Source: Candidatus Rokubacteria bacterium 13_1_40CM_68_15 (lineage in GTDB: Bacteria > Methylomirabilota > Methylomirabilia > Rokubacteriales > CSP1-6). Taken from it: a stretch of DNA of 40,553 nucleotides. Location: contig MNEG01000082.1 of the NCBI GenBank assembly GCA_001917585.1, positions 1 to 40,553 on the forward strand. Reading direction: 5' to 3'. Below are positions 9,219 to 17,752 of the stretch, piece by piece. The first letter of the stretch is position 1. Each line of letters begins with the position of its first letter. Both the position numbers and the translations under genes were made by a program. The notes beneath the pieces are model-generated. The model worked only from the letters and a program-made list of their open reading frames with translations. It did not search any database and was not told the DNA's origin.

Positions 9219-10601
9219 ATGGCGAGTCATAAGGTCGATGCGGCGGTTGTCGGGACGGGCCCGGGCGGTTACGTGTCCGCGATTCGCTGCGCCCAGCTCG
9301 GGCTGACCGTCGCCACCGTGGAGGACGATCGCCCCGGCGGGGTGTGTCTGAACTGGGGGTGCATTCCCACCAAGGCCCTGCTCCGCAATGCCGAGGTCGT
9401 GCATCTCTTCAAGCGTGCAGCGGACTTCGGTATCCGGCTGCAGGGCTTCGAGGCCGATTACGCCGAGGCGATCAAGCGCAGCCGCACCGTCGCCGATCGC
9501 ATGGCCAAGGGCGTCGAGTTCCTCTTCCGGAAGAACAAGATCACGCTGTTGCTGGGAACCGGCACGCTCAAGAGTCCGGGCCTCGTCGAGGTCAAGGGCA
9601 AGAACGGGATGGACACCATCGAGGCGCGCGCGGTGATCCTGGCCACGGGCTCCGAGCCCAAATCGCTGCCCGGCATCACGATCGACGAGAAGCTCGTGAT
9701 CTCGTCCAACGGCGCCGTGCGACAGGAGCGCGCGCCGAAGTCACTGATCGTCATCGGCGCCGGCGCCGTCGGGGTGGAGTTCGCCGACGTCTACGCCGCG
9801 TACGGGACGGCGGTGACGATCGTCGAAGCGCTGCCACGACTCGTGCCGGTCGAGGACGAAGAGGTCTCCACGCATCTTGCCCGTTCGTTCACCCGTCGCG
9901 ACATCACGAGCCAGACGGGCGTCAAGGTGCAGTCGGTGAAGCCGGGAGGAGCCGGGGTCGTGGTGACGACCGACGGCGGCACCTTCGAGGCCGAGCAGGT
10001 GCTGATGGCCATCGGGCGCGCTGCCCGCGTGAAGGGCGTCGGACTCGAGGCGCTCGGCGTTGCGCTCGACCGGGGGTTCGTCAAGGTCTCGCCGCGCATG
10101 GAGACGTCGGTGAAGGGTGTCTACGCCATCGGCGACATGGCGGGCCCGCCGTTGCTGGCTCACAAGGCCATGGCGGAAGGCGTGGTGGCGGCCGAGGCGA
10201 TCGCCGGCAAGGATCCCCGCCCGGTCGACTACGGCAACGTGCCGTCGTGCACGTACTGCCGGCCCCAGATCGCCTCCATCGGCGTCACGGAAGCCAAGGC
10301 GCGCGTGAACGGCCGCGAGATCACGATCGGCCGGTTTCCCTTCACGGCCAGCGGCAAGGCCGTCGCGATGGGCGAGACCGAAGGCTTCGTCAAGGTGGTC
10401 GCCGACAAAGCGACGGGCGAGATCCTCGGCGTCCACATCCTCGGCCCGGAGGCGACGGAGATCATCCACGAGTTCGCCGTGGGGCGCACGCTCGAGGCGA
10501 CGCTGGAGGAGATCATTCACACCATCCACGCGCACCCGACGCTGTCCGAAGCCGCGCTCGAAGCCACCCTGGGCGCGCTCGGCCAGGCGATCCACATCTA
10601 G
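9219..10601 (+). CDS. lpdA: dihydrolipoyl dehydrogenase (E3)
   Basis: E3 reoxidises the lipoyl group of E2 and makes NADH. The 460-aa flavoprotein has the FAD-binding VVGTGPGGYVSA (residues 10-21), the redox-active disulfide C43/C48 in GGVCLNWGCIPTK, a second Rossmann fold with VIGAGAVGVEFADVY, the ATGSEPKSLPG segment, the FAD site YAIGDMAGPPLLAHKA, and the C-terminal HAHPTLSE with the catalytic His-Glu pair. AAGGAGGG at 9209-9216 precedes the ATG very closely. With pdhABC it completes the PDH complex; it may also serve other 2-oxoacid complexes. Confidence 0.96.
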   Translation: MASHKVDAAVVGTGPGGYVSAIRCAQLGLTVATVEDDRPGGVCLNWGCIPTKALLRNAEVVHLFKRAADFGIRLQGFEADYAEAIKRSRTVADRMAKGVEFLFRKNKITLLLGTGTLKSPGLVEVKGKNGMDTIEARAVILATGSEPKSLPGITIDEKLVISSNGAVRQERAPKSLIVIGAGAVGVEFADVYAAYGTAVTIVEALPRLVPVEDEEVSTHLARSFTRRDITSQTGVKVQSVKPGGAGVVVTTDGGTFEAEQVLMAIGRAARVKGVGLEALGVALDRGFVKVSPRMETSVKGVYAIGDMAGPPLLAHKAMAEGVVAAEAIAGKDPRPVDYGNVPSCTYCRPQIASIGVTEAKARVNGREITIGRFPFTASGKAVAMGETEGFVKVVADKATGEILGVHILGPEATEIIHEFAVGRTLEATLEEIIHTIHAHPTLSEAALEATLGALGQAIHI

Positions 10602-10614
10602 CAATCGGAGGGGA

Positions 10615-10645
10615 CCTCGAACCCGAGGCGATCCTGATCGGGTTC
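10615..10645 (+). terminator. possible stem-loop after lpdA
   Basis: GAACCC (10619-10624) can pair with GGGTTC (10640-10645), and a competing CCTCG/CGAGG stem overlaps it (10615-10628). There is no T-tract, so this is at best a weak or Rho-assisted end of the nuo-pdh-lpd transcript. Confidence 0.25.
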
Positions 10646-10672
10646 CCGCTTCCGGGCGCTGCGGCGTTCGCG

Positions 10673-10678
10673 TAGACT
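10673..10678 (+). promoter_or_regulatory. -10-like TAGACT, predicted leaderless promoter
   Basis: TAGACT ends 6 nt before the ATG of the acyl-CoA dehydrogenase, which would place the transcription start at or next to the A of the ATG. There is no Shine-Dalgarno in the preceding 20 nt. No convincing -35 is seen. Confidence 0.4.
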
Positions 10679-10684
10679 CGGCTC

Positions 10685-11842
10685 ATGGATTTCCAGCTGA
10701 CCGCCGAGCAACAGGCGTTGCGACAGCGCGCTCGCGATTTGGCCGACGGAACCTTCGCCGCGCGGGCGGCGCGCTGGGACGAGAGCGAGGAGTACCCCTG
10801 GGACAACGTGAAGGACCTCGTCGCCGGCGGCTTCATGGGCATGACGATCCCGCGCGAGCACGGTGGCCCGGACCGGCCGATCCTCGACGTCGTGCTCGTC
10901 ATCGAGGAGGTCGCTCGCGCCTGCGGTGTCACGGGACGGATCGTCGTGGAGGGAAGCCTGGGCGTCGTCGGCGCGCTCCGCGCGTACGGCACCGAGGCCC
11001 ACAAGCGGCGGTACTTCCCGTGGGTCCTCGAGGGCGACAAGCCGGCGATCGCGATCACCGAGCCGGAGGCCGGCTCGGCCGCGACCGACATGACCACGAG
11101 CGCGGAGGCGACGAACGGAGGATTCCTCCTCCGCGGGCACAAGCGCTACATCACCGGCGCCGGTACCTCGCGGCTCTACCTCGTCTTCGCGCGCTTCGGA
11201 CAGCGCCCGGGCGACCAGGGCATCGGCGGACTTCTCGTGGAGCGCGACACGCCCGGCTTCACCATTGGCCGGCGCGAGTACATGATGGGCCTGCGCGCGA
11301 TCCCGGAGGGCGAGCTGCACTTCGAGCGCTGCTTCGTTCCGCACGAGAACGTCCTCGTGCCGGCCGGCGACGGCTTCAAGAAGCTGATGCGGGCCTACAA
11401 CGGCCAGCGCCTGGGCGCGGCCACCGTGGCCCTCGGTCTCGCCCAGGGCGCCTACGAGCGCGCGCGGGCGTACGCGATGGAGCGCCGGCAGTTCGGCCGG
11501 CCCATCGCCGACTTCCAGGGCATCCGCTGGAAGCTCGCCGACATGGAGGTGAAGATCGACGCCGCGCGGTTGATGATCCATCGCGCGGCCGCCGACGCCG
11601 GGCGCGATTTCCCGGACGCGCTGCAGGCGGCCAAGGCCAAGACGCTGGCGGCGGAAACGGCGCAGTGGGTCACGAGCGAGGCGCTCCAGATCCACGGTGC
11701 CGCCGGCTACGGTCGCAGCCTGCCGCTCGAGCGCATGGTGCGCGACGCCCGTATGTTCGCGATCGGCGGTGGCACGCTGGAGATGATGCGTAACCTGATT
11801 GCCGACCGGATCCTGCCGACAAAGTCGGATTGGCGTAAATGA
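10685..11842 (+). CDS. acyl-CoA dehydrogenase family protein
   Basis: This is an FAD-dependent acyl-CoA dehydrogenase fold of 385 aa: N-terminal helical domain, middle beta domain (ITEPEAGSAATDM, which binds FAD and substrate; then KRYITGAGTSRLYLVFAR) and C-terminal helical domain with RRQFGRPIADFQGIRWKLADM and the FAD-contact ALQIHGAAGYGRSLPLERMVRDA. In many members the catalytic base is the Glu of a YEGT motif; here the segment reads IGGGT (residues 360-364), with Gly at that position. The base must lie elsewhere, as in some subfamilies, or the chemistry differs. Substrate cannot be named. No electron-transfer flavoprotein genes are adjacent. Confidence 0.88.
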   Translation: MDFQLTAEQQALRQRARDLADGTFAARAARWDESEEYPWDNVKDLVAGGFMGMTIPREHGGPDRPILDVVLVIEEVARACGVTGRIVVEGSLGVVGALRAYGTEAHKRRYFPWVLEGDKPAIAITEPEAGSAATDMTTSAEATNGGFLLRGHKRYITGAGTSRLYLVFARFGQRPGDQGIGGLLVERDTPGFTIGRREYMMGLRAIPEGELHFERCFVPHENVLVPAGDGFKKLMRAYNGQRLGAATVALGLAQGAYERARAYAMERRQFGRPIADFQGIRWKLADMEVKIDAARLMIHRAAADAGRDFPDALQAAKAKTLAAETAQWVTSEALQIHGAAGYGRSLPLERMVRDARMFAIGGGTLEMMRNLIADRILPTKSDWRK

Positions 11843-11876
11843 CGACGCGGTGTTAGTTCATGAACAGGGTACCGCG

Positions 11877-12794
11877 TTGAAACTGGGGGTCGCCTTTCCC
11901 ATGGCCGGGGCGTGGGCCACCCCGGAGAACCAGATCCGTGTCGCCCAGACCGCCGAGGCGCTCGGCTATCACTCGGTCTGGGTGTTCCAGCGACTGCTCT
12001 ACGCGCTCCAGCCGAAGTGCGACTACCCACCGATGCCCGGCCAGCCGTGGCCCAAAGCCTTCGAGCGCGTCTTCGATCCGATCGTCTCGCTGGCCTACGT
12101 CGCCGGTGCGACGAAGCGTGTTCGCCTCGGAACGAGCGTGCTGATCATGCCGTACTACACGCCGATCCTCCTGGCCAAGCAACTCGCCACGCTCGACGTC
12201 GTGAGCGGTGGTCGCCTCGACGTCGGTCTCGGCATCGGCTGGTCGGAGGACGAGTATGACGCCGTGGGTGTGCCGTTCCGACGGCGCGGCCGGCGGGCCG
12301 ATGAATTTCTCCGTTGCCTGAAGGCTATCTGGACGGACGACGTCGTGGAGTTCGCCGGCGAGTTCTATCAGGTGCCGCGCTCGAAGATCGAGCCCAAGCC
12401 CGTGCAGAAGCCCCATCCGCCGATCACCATCGGCGGCTACAGCCCGGTGGTGATCACCCGCGCCGTCACGCTCGGCGACGGCTTCAACGGCGGCAACGTT
12501 CCGCTCGATCGTGTCGCGCCGATCGTCGTCGAGCTTGGGGAAGCCGCAGTCGCAGCGAAGCGCGATCCGGCGACGCTGCACATCGTGACCCGGGGCGCAT
12601 TCCACGTGCACGACACCCGGCAAGGGCCGACTCGCCGCCCACTCTGGGGAAGCCTCGACGAGATCCGCGAGGACATCGGCCGCTATGCGGCGGCCGGGCT
12701 CACCGACTTGTTCCTCGAGGCCAACTTCCAGCCGGGCGGCGCGAGTCTCGACCGTGTGCTGGGGCACCTCGAAGCGCTGGCGCCCTCTCGTTAG
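11877..12794 (+). CDS. LLM class (luciferase-like) flavin-dependent oxidoreductase
   Basis: The 305-aa product is a TIM-barrel luciferase-like monooxygenase, probably using F420 or FMN. It shows the family opening KLGVAFP, then SVWVFQRL, the TLDVVSGGRLDVGLGIGWSEDEYDAVGV core that marks the F420-dependent subgroup, and PKPVQKPHPPITIGG. The substrate is unknown. The start is uncertain: TTG 11877 gives the normal family N-terminus and has AGGG 7 nt upstream; GTG 11850 would add nine residues; a still earlier ATG (11799) would overlap the dehydrogenase by 44 bp. It probably shares a transcript with the preceding gene. Confidence 0.85.
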   Translation: MKLGVAFPMAGAWATPENQIRVAQTAEALGYHSVWVFQRLLYALQPKCDYPPMPGQPWPKAFERVFDPIVSLAYVAGATKRVRLGTSVLIMPYYTPILLAKQLATLDVVSGGRLDVGLGIGWSEDEYDAVGVPFRRRGRRADEFLRCLKAIWTDDVVEFAGEFYQVPRSKIEPKPVQKPHPPITIGGYSPVVITRAVTLGDGFNGGNVPLDRVAPIVVELGEAAVAAKRDPATLHIVTRGAFHVHDTRQGPTRRPLWGSLDEIREDIGRYAAAGLTDLFLEANFQPGGASLDRVLGHLEALAPSR

Positions 12795-12813
12795 CGAGCG
12801 AGTGCCACCGACC

Positions 12814-14664
12814 TTACTTATCGGCCCGCTCCGAACGTCGCCTTAGGTCTTCCAGATAGCCCTTATCGACCGTGAACCCGAGAGCACGTGCCTTGTCAGC
12901 GTCGGCATAGGCGGTGGCGAACTGCTGTGTCGCGGCGTAGGCCAGGGAACGGTTGAAGTAGGCGTTGGCGAACGAAGGATCCAGCTCGATCGCCCTGTCC
13001 AGATCCCGGATCGCCGCCGCGGGCTGGTCCATCCGCACGCGCAGGATCCCACGCACCACATAGGCACTGGCGAACTCGGGCTTCAGCGCGATCGCGCGCT
13101 CGACGTCGGCCAGCGCTTCCACCGTCTTCCCGAGCTGGCTGTAGGCGACGGCTCGTGCATAGTACGCGGGCGCGAAGTCAGGACGAGTCTGGATCACTCT
13201 CGAGTAATCCTCGGCGGCCGCAGCAAACTCACTCATGCGCGTTAACAAGAGATCACCCCGCCGGGCGTACGTGTCGATGTTTCCCGGCGCGTGCCTGGCT
13301 GCCTCATTCCAATCGTCGAGGGCCTTTTTGGCGTCGCCCTGCCGTTCGTAGAGGTCCGCACGGAGGAAATAGAGCATCGCAGCGGTCGGCTCTTTCTCGA
13401 TGCCGTCCGTGTACAGTTTCATGCTGTCGTGCCAGACTTGCGTGCGGTTGAACGTATTCCCGGCAAGAAAGACGAGGTAGATGCCGCCCACCGCCAACAG
13501 CGCTCGGGCGCGATAGCCTCCGGCATCAAGCGCCGTCGTGACCAGGATCCCGGCCACGAGGAAGAGGCCGATGGAGGAGATGTAAGTGTATCGGTCGGCG
13601 TAGAGTGCGCTGCCGAGGGGAAAGAACTGCAAAAACGGTGCAATCGTGAGGGCGAAGAACGACAACCCGAAGAGAAGTTCGCGTGACTTCCGGGCCAACC
13701 AGTACGCCGCCCAGCCGACCGGCAGGAGAGCCAGCGGACTGAGATACACCCATTGCGTGGTGATCCGGCCGCCGCTCACCGGGTATGGATAGACGACCGA
13801 AAGATTGACCGGGAGCATTAGCCTCCACACGTAGTTCATGAGGGCATAGCAACCCAGGAAAATGCGGTAGACAGGCGGAGCGGTGTCGAGTTCACTGACC
13901 GCGCCGGCGGCCCTCTGGGTCGCCACGGCGACGCCCGCCGTCAGGATCGCGGGGATGAAGAACGGGAGCGTCCTGGCCAGCGCTTTGACACTGAAGGGCC
14001 GCATCAGGACGAGCTCGACAAGAATCAACACCACTGGAAGCAAGGCAGCCTGCGCCTTGGACAGCGCTGATGCCACGAAAACCAGGAGCGAGGCCCAATA
14101 ATAGAAGGTGAAGCGCTTTCCGGTTCGCACGTGGGCGACATAGAGGTACAGCGCCCCCAGGAATCCGACTCCGTACAAGACGTCTTTGCGCTCGGAGATC
14201 CAGGCAACGGATTCGACGTGCATCGTGTGGATCCCGAAAAGTGTCGCGCTCACGAAGGCAGCGACGGCATGGCCCACGATGCGATCGATGACGAGGAAGA
14301 CGAGCCAAGTGCAGAGCAGGTGCAGGACGAGGTTCGTAAGGTGGTACCCGAGTGGATTGAGCCCGAACAGTTGGTGGTCGATCATGTAGCTCAACATGGT
14401 CACGGGCAGATACGTGCCGACGACGGGCTCGGTAAAAATCGTCTTGAGGTGCTGCCACGACCAGGCCTTGATCGTCGGGTTGTCGATGACGTAAACGGGA
14501 TCGTCGAGGCTTACGAAGCCGTTTGGCAACGACGGCAGGAACAGCGCGGCGGTGAGGCCGAGAGCGACGAAGAGGAGCGCGTGTCTCTTCCCGCTCTTCG
14601 GTACTGGTGTCGGCTGCGAGACGGGCACGTCGTGAGCGTGCCGTTTTCTACGTCGTTTCCCCAT
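12814..14664 (-). CDS. TMTC-like membrane glycosyltransferase with C-terminal TPR repeats
   Basis: This 616-aa protein has about nine to eleven membrane helices in residues 28-405 and four or five tetratricopeptide repeats in about 425-590. The first loop carries the acidic pair D54-D55 in SLDDPVYV, as in GT-C enzymes such as PMT and TMTC O-mannosyltransferases. Other hallmarks are GIHTMHVESVAWISERKDVL (about 144-163) and YADRYTYI (355-362). It probably transfers a sugar from a polyprenyl-phosphate donor to a periplasmic protein, with the TPRs holding the acceptor. Base composition looks less GC-rich than its neighbours. It starts 56 nt after the DUF4337 gene and may be cotranscribed; its end converges on the LLM gene with 19 bp between. 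Confidence 0.82.
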   Translation of the reverse strand: MGKRRRKRHAHDVPVSQPTPVPKSGKRHALLFVALGLTAALFLPSLPNGFVSLDDPVYVIDNPTIKAWSWQHLKTIFTEPVVGTYLPVTMLSYMIDHQLFGLNPLGYHLTNLVLHLLCTWLVFLVIDRIVGHAVAAFVSATLFGIHTMHVESVAWISERKDVLYGVGFLGALYLYVAHVRTGKRFTFYYWASLLVFVASALSKAQAALLPVVLILVELVLMRPFSVKALARTLPFFIPAILTAGVAVATQRAAGAVSELDTAPPVYRIFLGCYALMNYVWRLMLPVNLSVVYPYPVSGGRITTQWVYLSPLALLPVGWAAYWLARKSRELLFGLSFFALTIAPFLQFFPLGSALYADRYTYISSIGLFLVAGILVTTALDAGGYRARALLAVGGIYLVFLAGNTFNRTQVWHDSMKLYTDGIEKEPTAAMLYFLRADLYERQGDAKKALDDWNEAARHAPGNIDTYARRGDLLLTRMSEFAAAAEDYSRVIQTRPDFAPAYYARAVAYSQLGKTVEALADVERAIALKPEFASAYVVRGILRVRMDQPAAAIRDLDRAIELDPSFANAYFNRSLAYAATQQFATAYADADKARALGFTVDKGYLEDLRRRSERADK

Positions 14665-14720
14665 GCGCGATCAGCTCGACACGCTGGTGCGAAGGCGCTC
14701 CGCGATCCGACCCTCGGAAC

Positions 14721-15311
14721 TCAGTGCGGCTGCAGGAACGGAATCTTCACGAACAGCGTGAAGCCATTCACGGTGAGCAGCGCGCCGAGAATGGCGAGCG
14801 CCCCGGAGACGGCGACCATCGGCCGTGACACGGACAGGATCGCCACCGAGGCGCACACGATGGCGATCTGGAGCAGGACCTCGGCGTAGTCGAAATAGGG
14901 ATCGCGCGCGCGGAAGAGATCGCGCTCCTGCTCGAGCTTGCGGGCGACCTTCTCGATGTCCTTCTTGTCGGCGACCATCCGCTGCTCCTCGTCGCCGAAC
15001 CGCTTGGCCAGCGCCTCGAACTTCGTCCGCTCGGCGCCTCGGAAGCCGGCGGGCTCGGCCAGCTGAGTCTCGACGAGGATCTTGTTGGCGCGGTTGAGGT
15101 GCTCACGGACGACCTTGGCCTGATAGTAGGCCCACTGATCGGACGACTGCTGCTGGGCGAGCAACATCTCCTTCATGGCGTACTTGCCGCCGAGGCCGGC
15201 GATGGCCAGCACGACCGCGTAGACGGCCGTCAACAGCGCGACCCGCCGGCTGAAGGCCTGGTCGCGCTTCTCTTTCAGCTCATCGGGATCGGGCAGCTCG
15301 ACCTCAGCCAC
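14721..15311 (-). CDS. DUF4337-type membrane protein
   Basis: A 196-aa protein with one helix near residues 22-41, a central charged coiled-coil-like part (about 70-135) and two C-terminal helices (about 144-162 and 166-188). The stretch SSDQWAYYQAK after the first helix is characteristic of DUF4337 proteins, whose function is unknown. The start is a GTG whose codon overlaps the end of the YtxH-like gene by 8 nt. It is the third gene of a minus-strand envelope operon. Confidence 0.75.
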   Translation of the reverse strand: MAEVELPDPDELKEKRDQAFSRRVALLTAVYAVVLAIAGLGGKYAMKEMLLAQQQSSDQWAYYQAKVVREHLNRANKILVETQLAEPAGFRGAERTKFEALAKRFGDEEQRMVADKKDIEKVARKLEQERDLFRARDPYFDYAEVLLQIAIVCASVAILSVSRPMVAVSGALAILGALLTVNGFTLFVKIPFLQPH

Positions 15312-15618
15312 GGGCCGAGGTGGACCACTTCCTGATCTCTTCGCGCATCGCTTCCTTGCCCGCCTCGAACGCGTTCATGAGGCGCTGGGTCTGCTCCTCG
15401 AACATCTCACGGCTCTTGTCGAGCCACTCGCCGGCGTGACTCTGGGCCTCACCGGCCCACTCCTGGGCACGCTTGGCGACCTCACCGCCTCGCTCGGAGA
15501 GGAGGTCACGCGTTTCGCGCCCACTCCGTGGTGTGGTCAGGAACGTGACAGCGGCGCCGAGCGCAGCCCCGAACAGGAACCACCCGAGATTGCCGTTGTC
15601 GTTCTTTTCGTACGTCAT
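15304..15618 (-). CDS. YtxH-like general stress membrane protein
   Basis: The 104-aa product has a single N-terminal helix (LGWFLFGAALGAAVTFLTTP, about 10-29) followed directly by the PRSGRETRDLL motif typical of YtxH/gas-vesicle-like proteins, then a long amphipathic helix. I chose ATG 15618 because AAGGAG sits 7 nt upstream and the start overlaps the DUF948 stop (ATGA). The upstream in-frame extension is shadow. Role unknown; family members are associated with the envelope and stress. Confidence 0.82.
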   Translation of the reverse strand: MTYEKNDNGNLGWFLFGAALGAAVTFLTTPRSGRETRDLLSERGGEVAKRAQEWAGEAQSHAGEWLDKSREMFEEQTQRLMNAFEAGKEAMREEIRKWSTSARG

Positions 15619-16022
15619 GGTTGATCTCCTTCTCGCTTGCCGTCTGCATCGTTCCGGCGGAGCCGATGGAGGAACACCTCGAGGCCGGTCTTGAGCCCGG
15701 CCGCCACCCCGACCAGCTGGCCGGCGCGGGTCAGTCCGGTCACCGCCGCCAGAACGCGGCTGACGCCTTCGACGGCGTCCTGAGCGCGATCGGTGAGGCC
15801 GCCGATTCGCTGCATTTCTCCCCGCGCTTCCTCGCTGAGACCGCGGAGCTCGTGGACGAGCCCACGCACCTCTCCGACGAGTGGCCGTAGCTCGCCCTCG
15901 AGTATGGCGAGCACGCGATCGGCCCGCTCGGCGGACCGACGGAGCGCGATGATCGCCGGAACCAGGGCGATGGTGACGGCGATCAGACAAAGAATGACGA
16001 GTCCCTGGACCCAGGGCTGCAT
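15615..16022 (-). CDS. DUF948-type membrane-anchored coiled-coil protein
   Basis: 135 aa: an N-terminal membrane helix (about 7-26) followed by a long charged helical region ([21 protein letters not shown]) as in DUF948 proteins, which often sit next to YtxH genes, as here. It is the first gene of the minus-strand operon. It has no Shine-Dalgarno; a CATAAT box ends 9 nt before its ATG, so its mRNA should have almost no leader. Confidence 0.75.
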   Translation of the reverse strand: MQPWVQGLVILCLIAVTIALVPAIIALRRSAERADRVLAILEGELRPLVGEVRGLVHELRGLSEEARGEMQRIGGLTDRAQDAVEGVSRVLAAVTGLTRAGQLVGVAAGLKTGLEVFLHRLRRNDADGKREGDQP

Positions 16023-16031
16023 TGAGAGGGA

Positions 16032-16044
16032 ATTATGCCATACT
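16032..16044. promoter_or_regulatory. back-to-back divergent -10 boxes between the DUF948 gene and pccB
   Basis: On the minus strand TGG-CATAAT (the hexamer at 16037-16032) ends 9 nt before the DUF948 ATG. On the plus strand TGC-CATACT (the hexamer at 16039-16044) ends 12 nt before the pccB ATG. Both have an extended -10 TGn and they are 1 bp apart. Neither gene has a Shine-Dalgarno, and no clear -35 is visible on either strand. Confidence 0.5.
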
Positions 16045-16056
16045 TGGTGCGCATCT

Positions 16057-17607
16057 ATGTCCCTGCACGAGCGGTTCGACGAGCTCGCGCGCCGTCACGC
16101 GGAGGCCGAGCTGGGCGGCGGCGAAGAGCGGATCCGGCGCCAGCACAAAGCAGGCAAGAAGACGGCGCGGGAACGGCTGGATCTCCTCCTCGACCCCGGC
16201 TCCTTCACCGAGATCGACAAGTTCGTGGTCCATCAGAGCCACGACTTCGGCATGGACGAGCAGAAGTTCCCAGGTGACGGGGTCGTCACCGGCTCGGGCC
16301 GCATCCACGGTCGCCCGGTGTTCGTCTTCGCTCAGGACTTCACGGTCTTCGGGGGCTCGCTCTCGGAGGCCTACGCCCGCAAGATCTGCAAGATCATGGA
16401 TCTGGCCATCAAGACGGGCACGCCGGTCGTGGGCCTCAACGACTCGGGCGGCGCGCGCATCCAGGAGGGCGTCGTCTCGCTGGCCGGGTATGCCGACATC
16501 TTCTTGCGCAACACGCTGGCGTCCGGTGTGGTGCCTCAGATCTCCGCCGTGCTCGGCCCGTGCGCCGGCGGCGCGGTGTACTCGCCGGCCATCACGGACT
16601 TCGTCTTCATGGTCAAGAACACCTCGTACATGTTCGTGACGGGCCCCGACGTCATCAAGGCGGTCACTCACGAGGCGGTGACGGCTGAGGAGCTGGGCGG
16701 CGCCTCGACTCACGGCGGGACCTCGGGCGTCGCGCACTTCTCGGCCGACGGTGAGGATGAGTGCCTGGCGCTCATCCGGGAGCTGCTGACGTTCCTCCCT
16801 CAGAACAACCTCGAGGATCCGCCGCTGCACCCCACGCTCGACCCGGCGGACCGGCGCGACGAGTCTCTGCAGGCCATCGTTCCCGACCAGCCGAACAAGC
16901 CCTATGACATGAAGGCGATTCTCCGCGCCGTGCTCGACGACCAGTACTTCTTCGAGGTCCACGCGGACTTCGCGCCCAACATCGTGGTCGGGTTCGGGCG
17001 TTTGGGCGGTCGCTCCGTGGGGATCGTGGCCAACCAACCCGCCCACCTCGCCGGCTGTCTCGACATCAACGCGTCGGTCAAGGCGGCGCGCTTCGTGCGG
17101 TTCTGCGACTGCTTCAACATCCCGCTGGTGACGTTCGTCGACGTGCCGGGATTCCTGCCCGGGACGGCCCAGGAGTTCGGCGGCATCATCAAGCATGGCG
17201 CCAAGCTGCTCTACGCCTACTGCGAGGCGACGGTGCCCAAGCTGACCGTCATCACCCGCAAGGCGTACGGCGGCGCCTACGACGTCATGTCGTCCAAGCA
17301 CATCCGGGGTGACGTGAATCTCGCGTGGCCGACGGCCGAGATCGCGGTGATGGGACCCGAGGGCGCCGTGAACATCCTTTACCGTCGCGAGATGGACTCC
17401 GCCGCCGATCCGGGCGCGTTCAAGGACGCCAAGACGCGGGAGTACCGGGAGAAGTTCGCCAATCCCTACATCGCCGCCGAGCGCGGCTACGTGGACGAGG
17501 TGATCCTGCCGCGGGACACGCGGGCACGCCTGACCGCCGCCCTCGCCGTGATCGCCACCAAGCGCGACCAGAATCCGCCGCGCAAACACGGAAATATTCC
17601 ACTGTAG
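16057..17607 (+). CDS. pccB: acyl-CoA carboxylase carboxyltransferase (propionyl-CoA carboxylase beta)
   Basis: This subunit transfers CO2 from biotin to an acyl-CoA, most likely propionyl-CoA to give methylmalonyl-CoA, given that the next gene is the mutase. It is 516 aa from ATG 16057, the normal family start ([20 protein letters not shown]). Both crotonase-like halves are present: N-terminal [20 protein letters not shown] and [16 protein letters not shown], and C-terminal [20 protein letters not shown] and [14 protein letters not shown], which form the acyl-CoA and biotin oxyanion holes. The biotin carboxylase/carrier subunit is not in the window. Confidence 0.94.
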   Translation: MSLHERFDELARRHAEAELGGGEERIRRQHKAGKKTARERLDLLLDPGSFTEIDKFVVHQSHDFGMDEQKFPGDGVVTGSGRIHGRPVFVFAQDFTVFGGSLSEAYARKICKIMDLAIKTGTPVVGLNDSGGARIQEGVVSLAGYADIFLRNTLASGVVPQISAVLGPCAGGAVYSPAITDFVFMVKNTSYMFVTGPDVIKAVTHEAVTAEELGGASTHGGTSGVAHFSADGEDECLALIRELLTFLPQNNLEDPPLHPTLDPADRRDESLQAIVPDQPNKPYDMKAILRAVLDDQYFFEVHADFAPNIVVGFGRLGGRSVGIVANQPAHLAGCLDINASVKAARFVRFCDCFNIPLVTFVDVPGFLPGTAQEFGGIIKHGAKLLYAYCEATVPKLTVITRKAYGGAYDVMSSKHIRGDVNLAWPTAEIAVMGPEGAVNILYRREMDSAADPGAFKDAKTREYREKFANPYIAAERGYVDEVILPRDTRARLTAALAVIATKRDQNPPRKHGNIPL

Positions 17608-17609
17608 TG

Positions 17610-17751
17610 CGAGCCGAGGCGATGCGATCGACGAGGCGAGCGGTGAAATGATCGAAGAACGAGCCGAGGCGATGCGATCGTGGCAGTGCGAGGCGAGGCC
17701 GTTCGACGGGCGAGCCGAGCGGTGAAATGGCTCGAAAGACACGAGCGGTGA
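17610..17751 (+). repeat. imperfect direct repeats in the pccB-mutase gap
   Basis: A 21-bp sequence (cgagccgaggcgatgcgatcg) occurs identically at 17610-17630 and 17660-17680, a 50-bp period. A second unit, GAGCGGTGAAATG followed by TCGAA after one or two bases, occurs near 17638 and 17717, and a third, degenerate copy (GAGCGGTGACATG) contains the mutase start codon. The gap is otherwise empty. Confidence 0.75.
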
Positions 17752-17752
17752 C

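Noticed and set aside
8987-9232. 81-codon frame between pdhC and lpdA
   Set aside because: Needs a GTG right after the pdhC stop, overlaps the lpdA start, and the product is Arg-rich with no resemblance to any family.
14131-14889. Plus-strand frame of 252 codons opposite the TPR glycosyltransferase and DUF4337 genes
   Set aside because: It spans two convincing minus-strand genes and their gap, and its product has no domain or motif.
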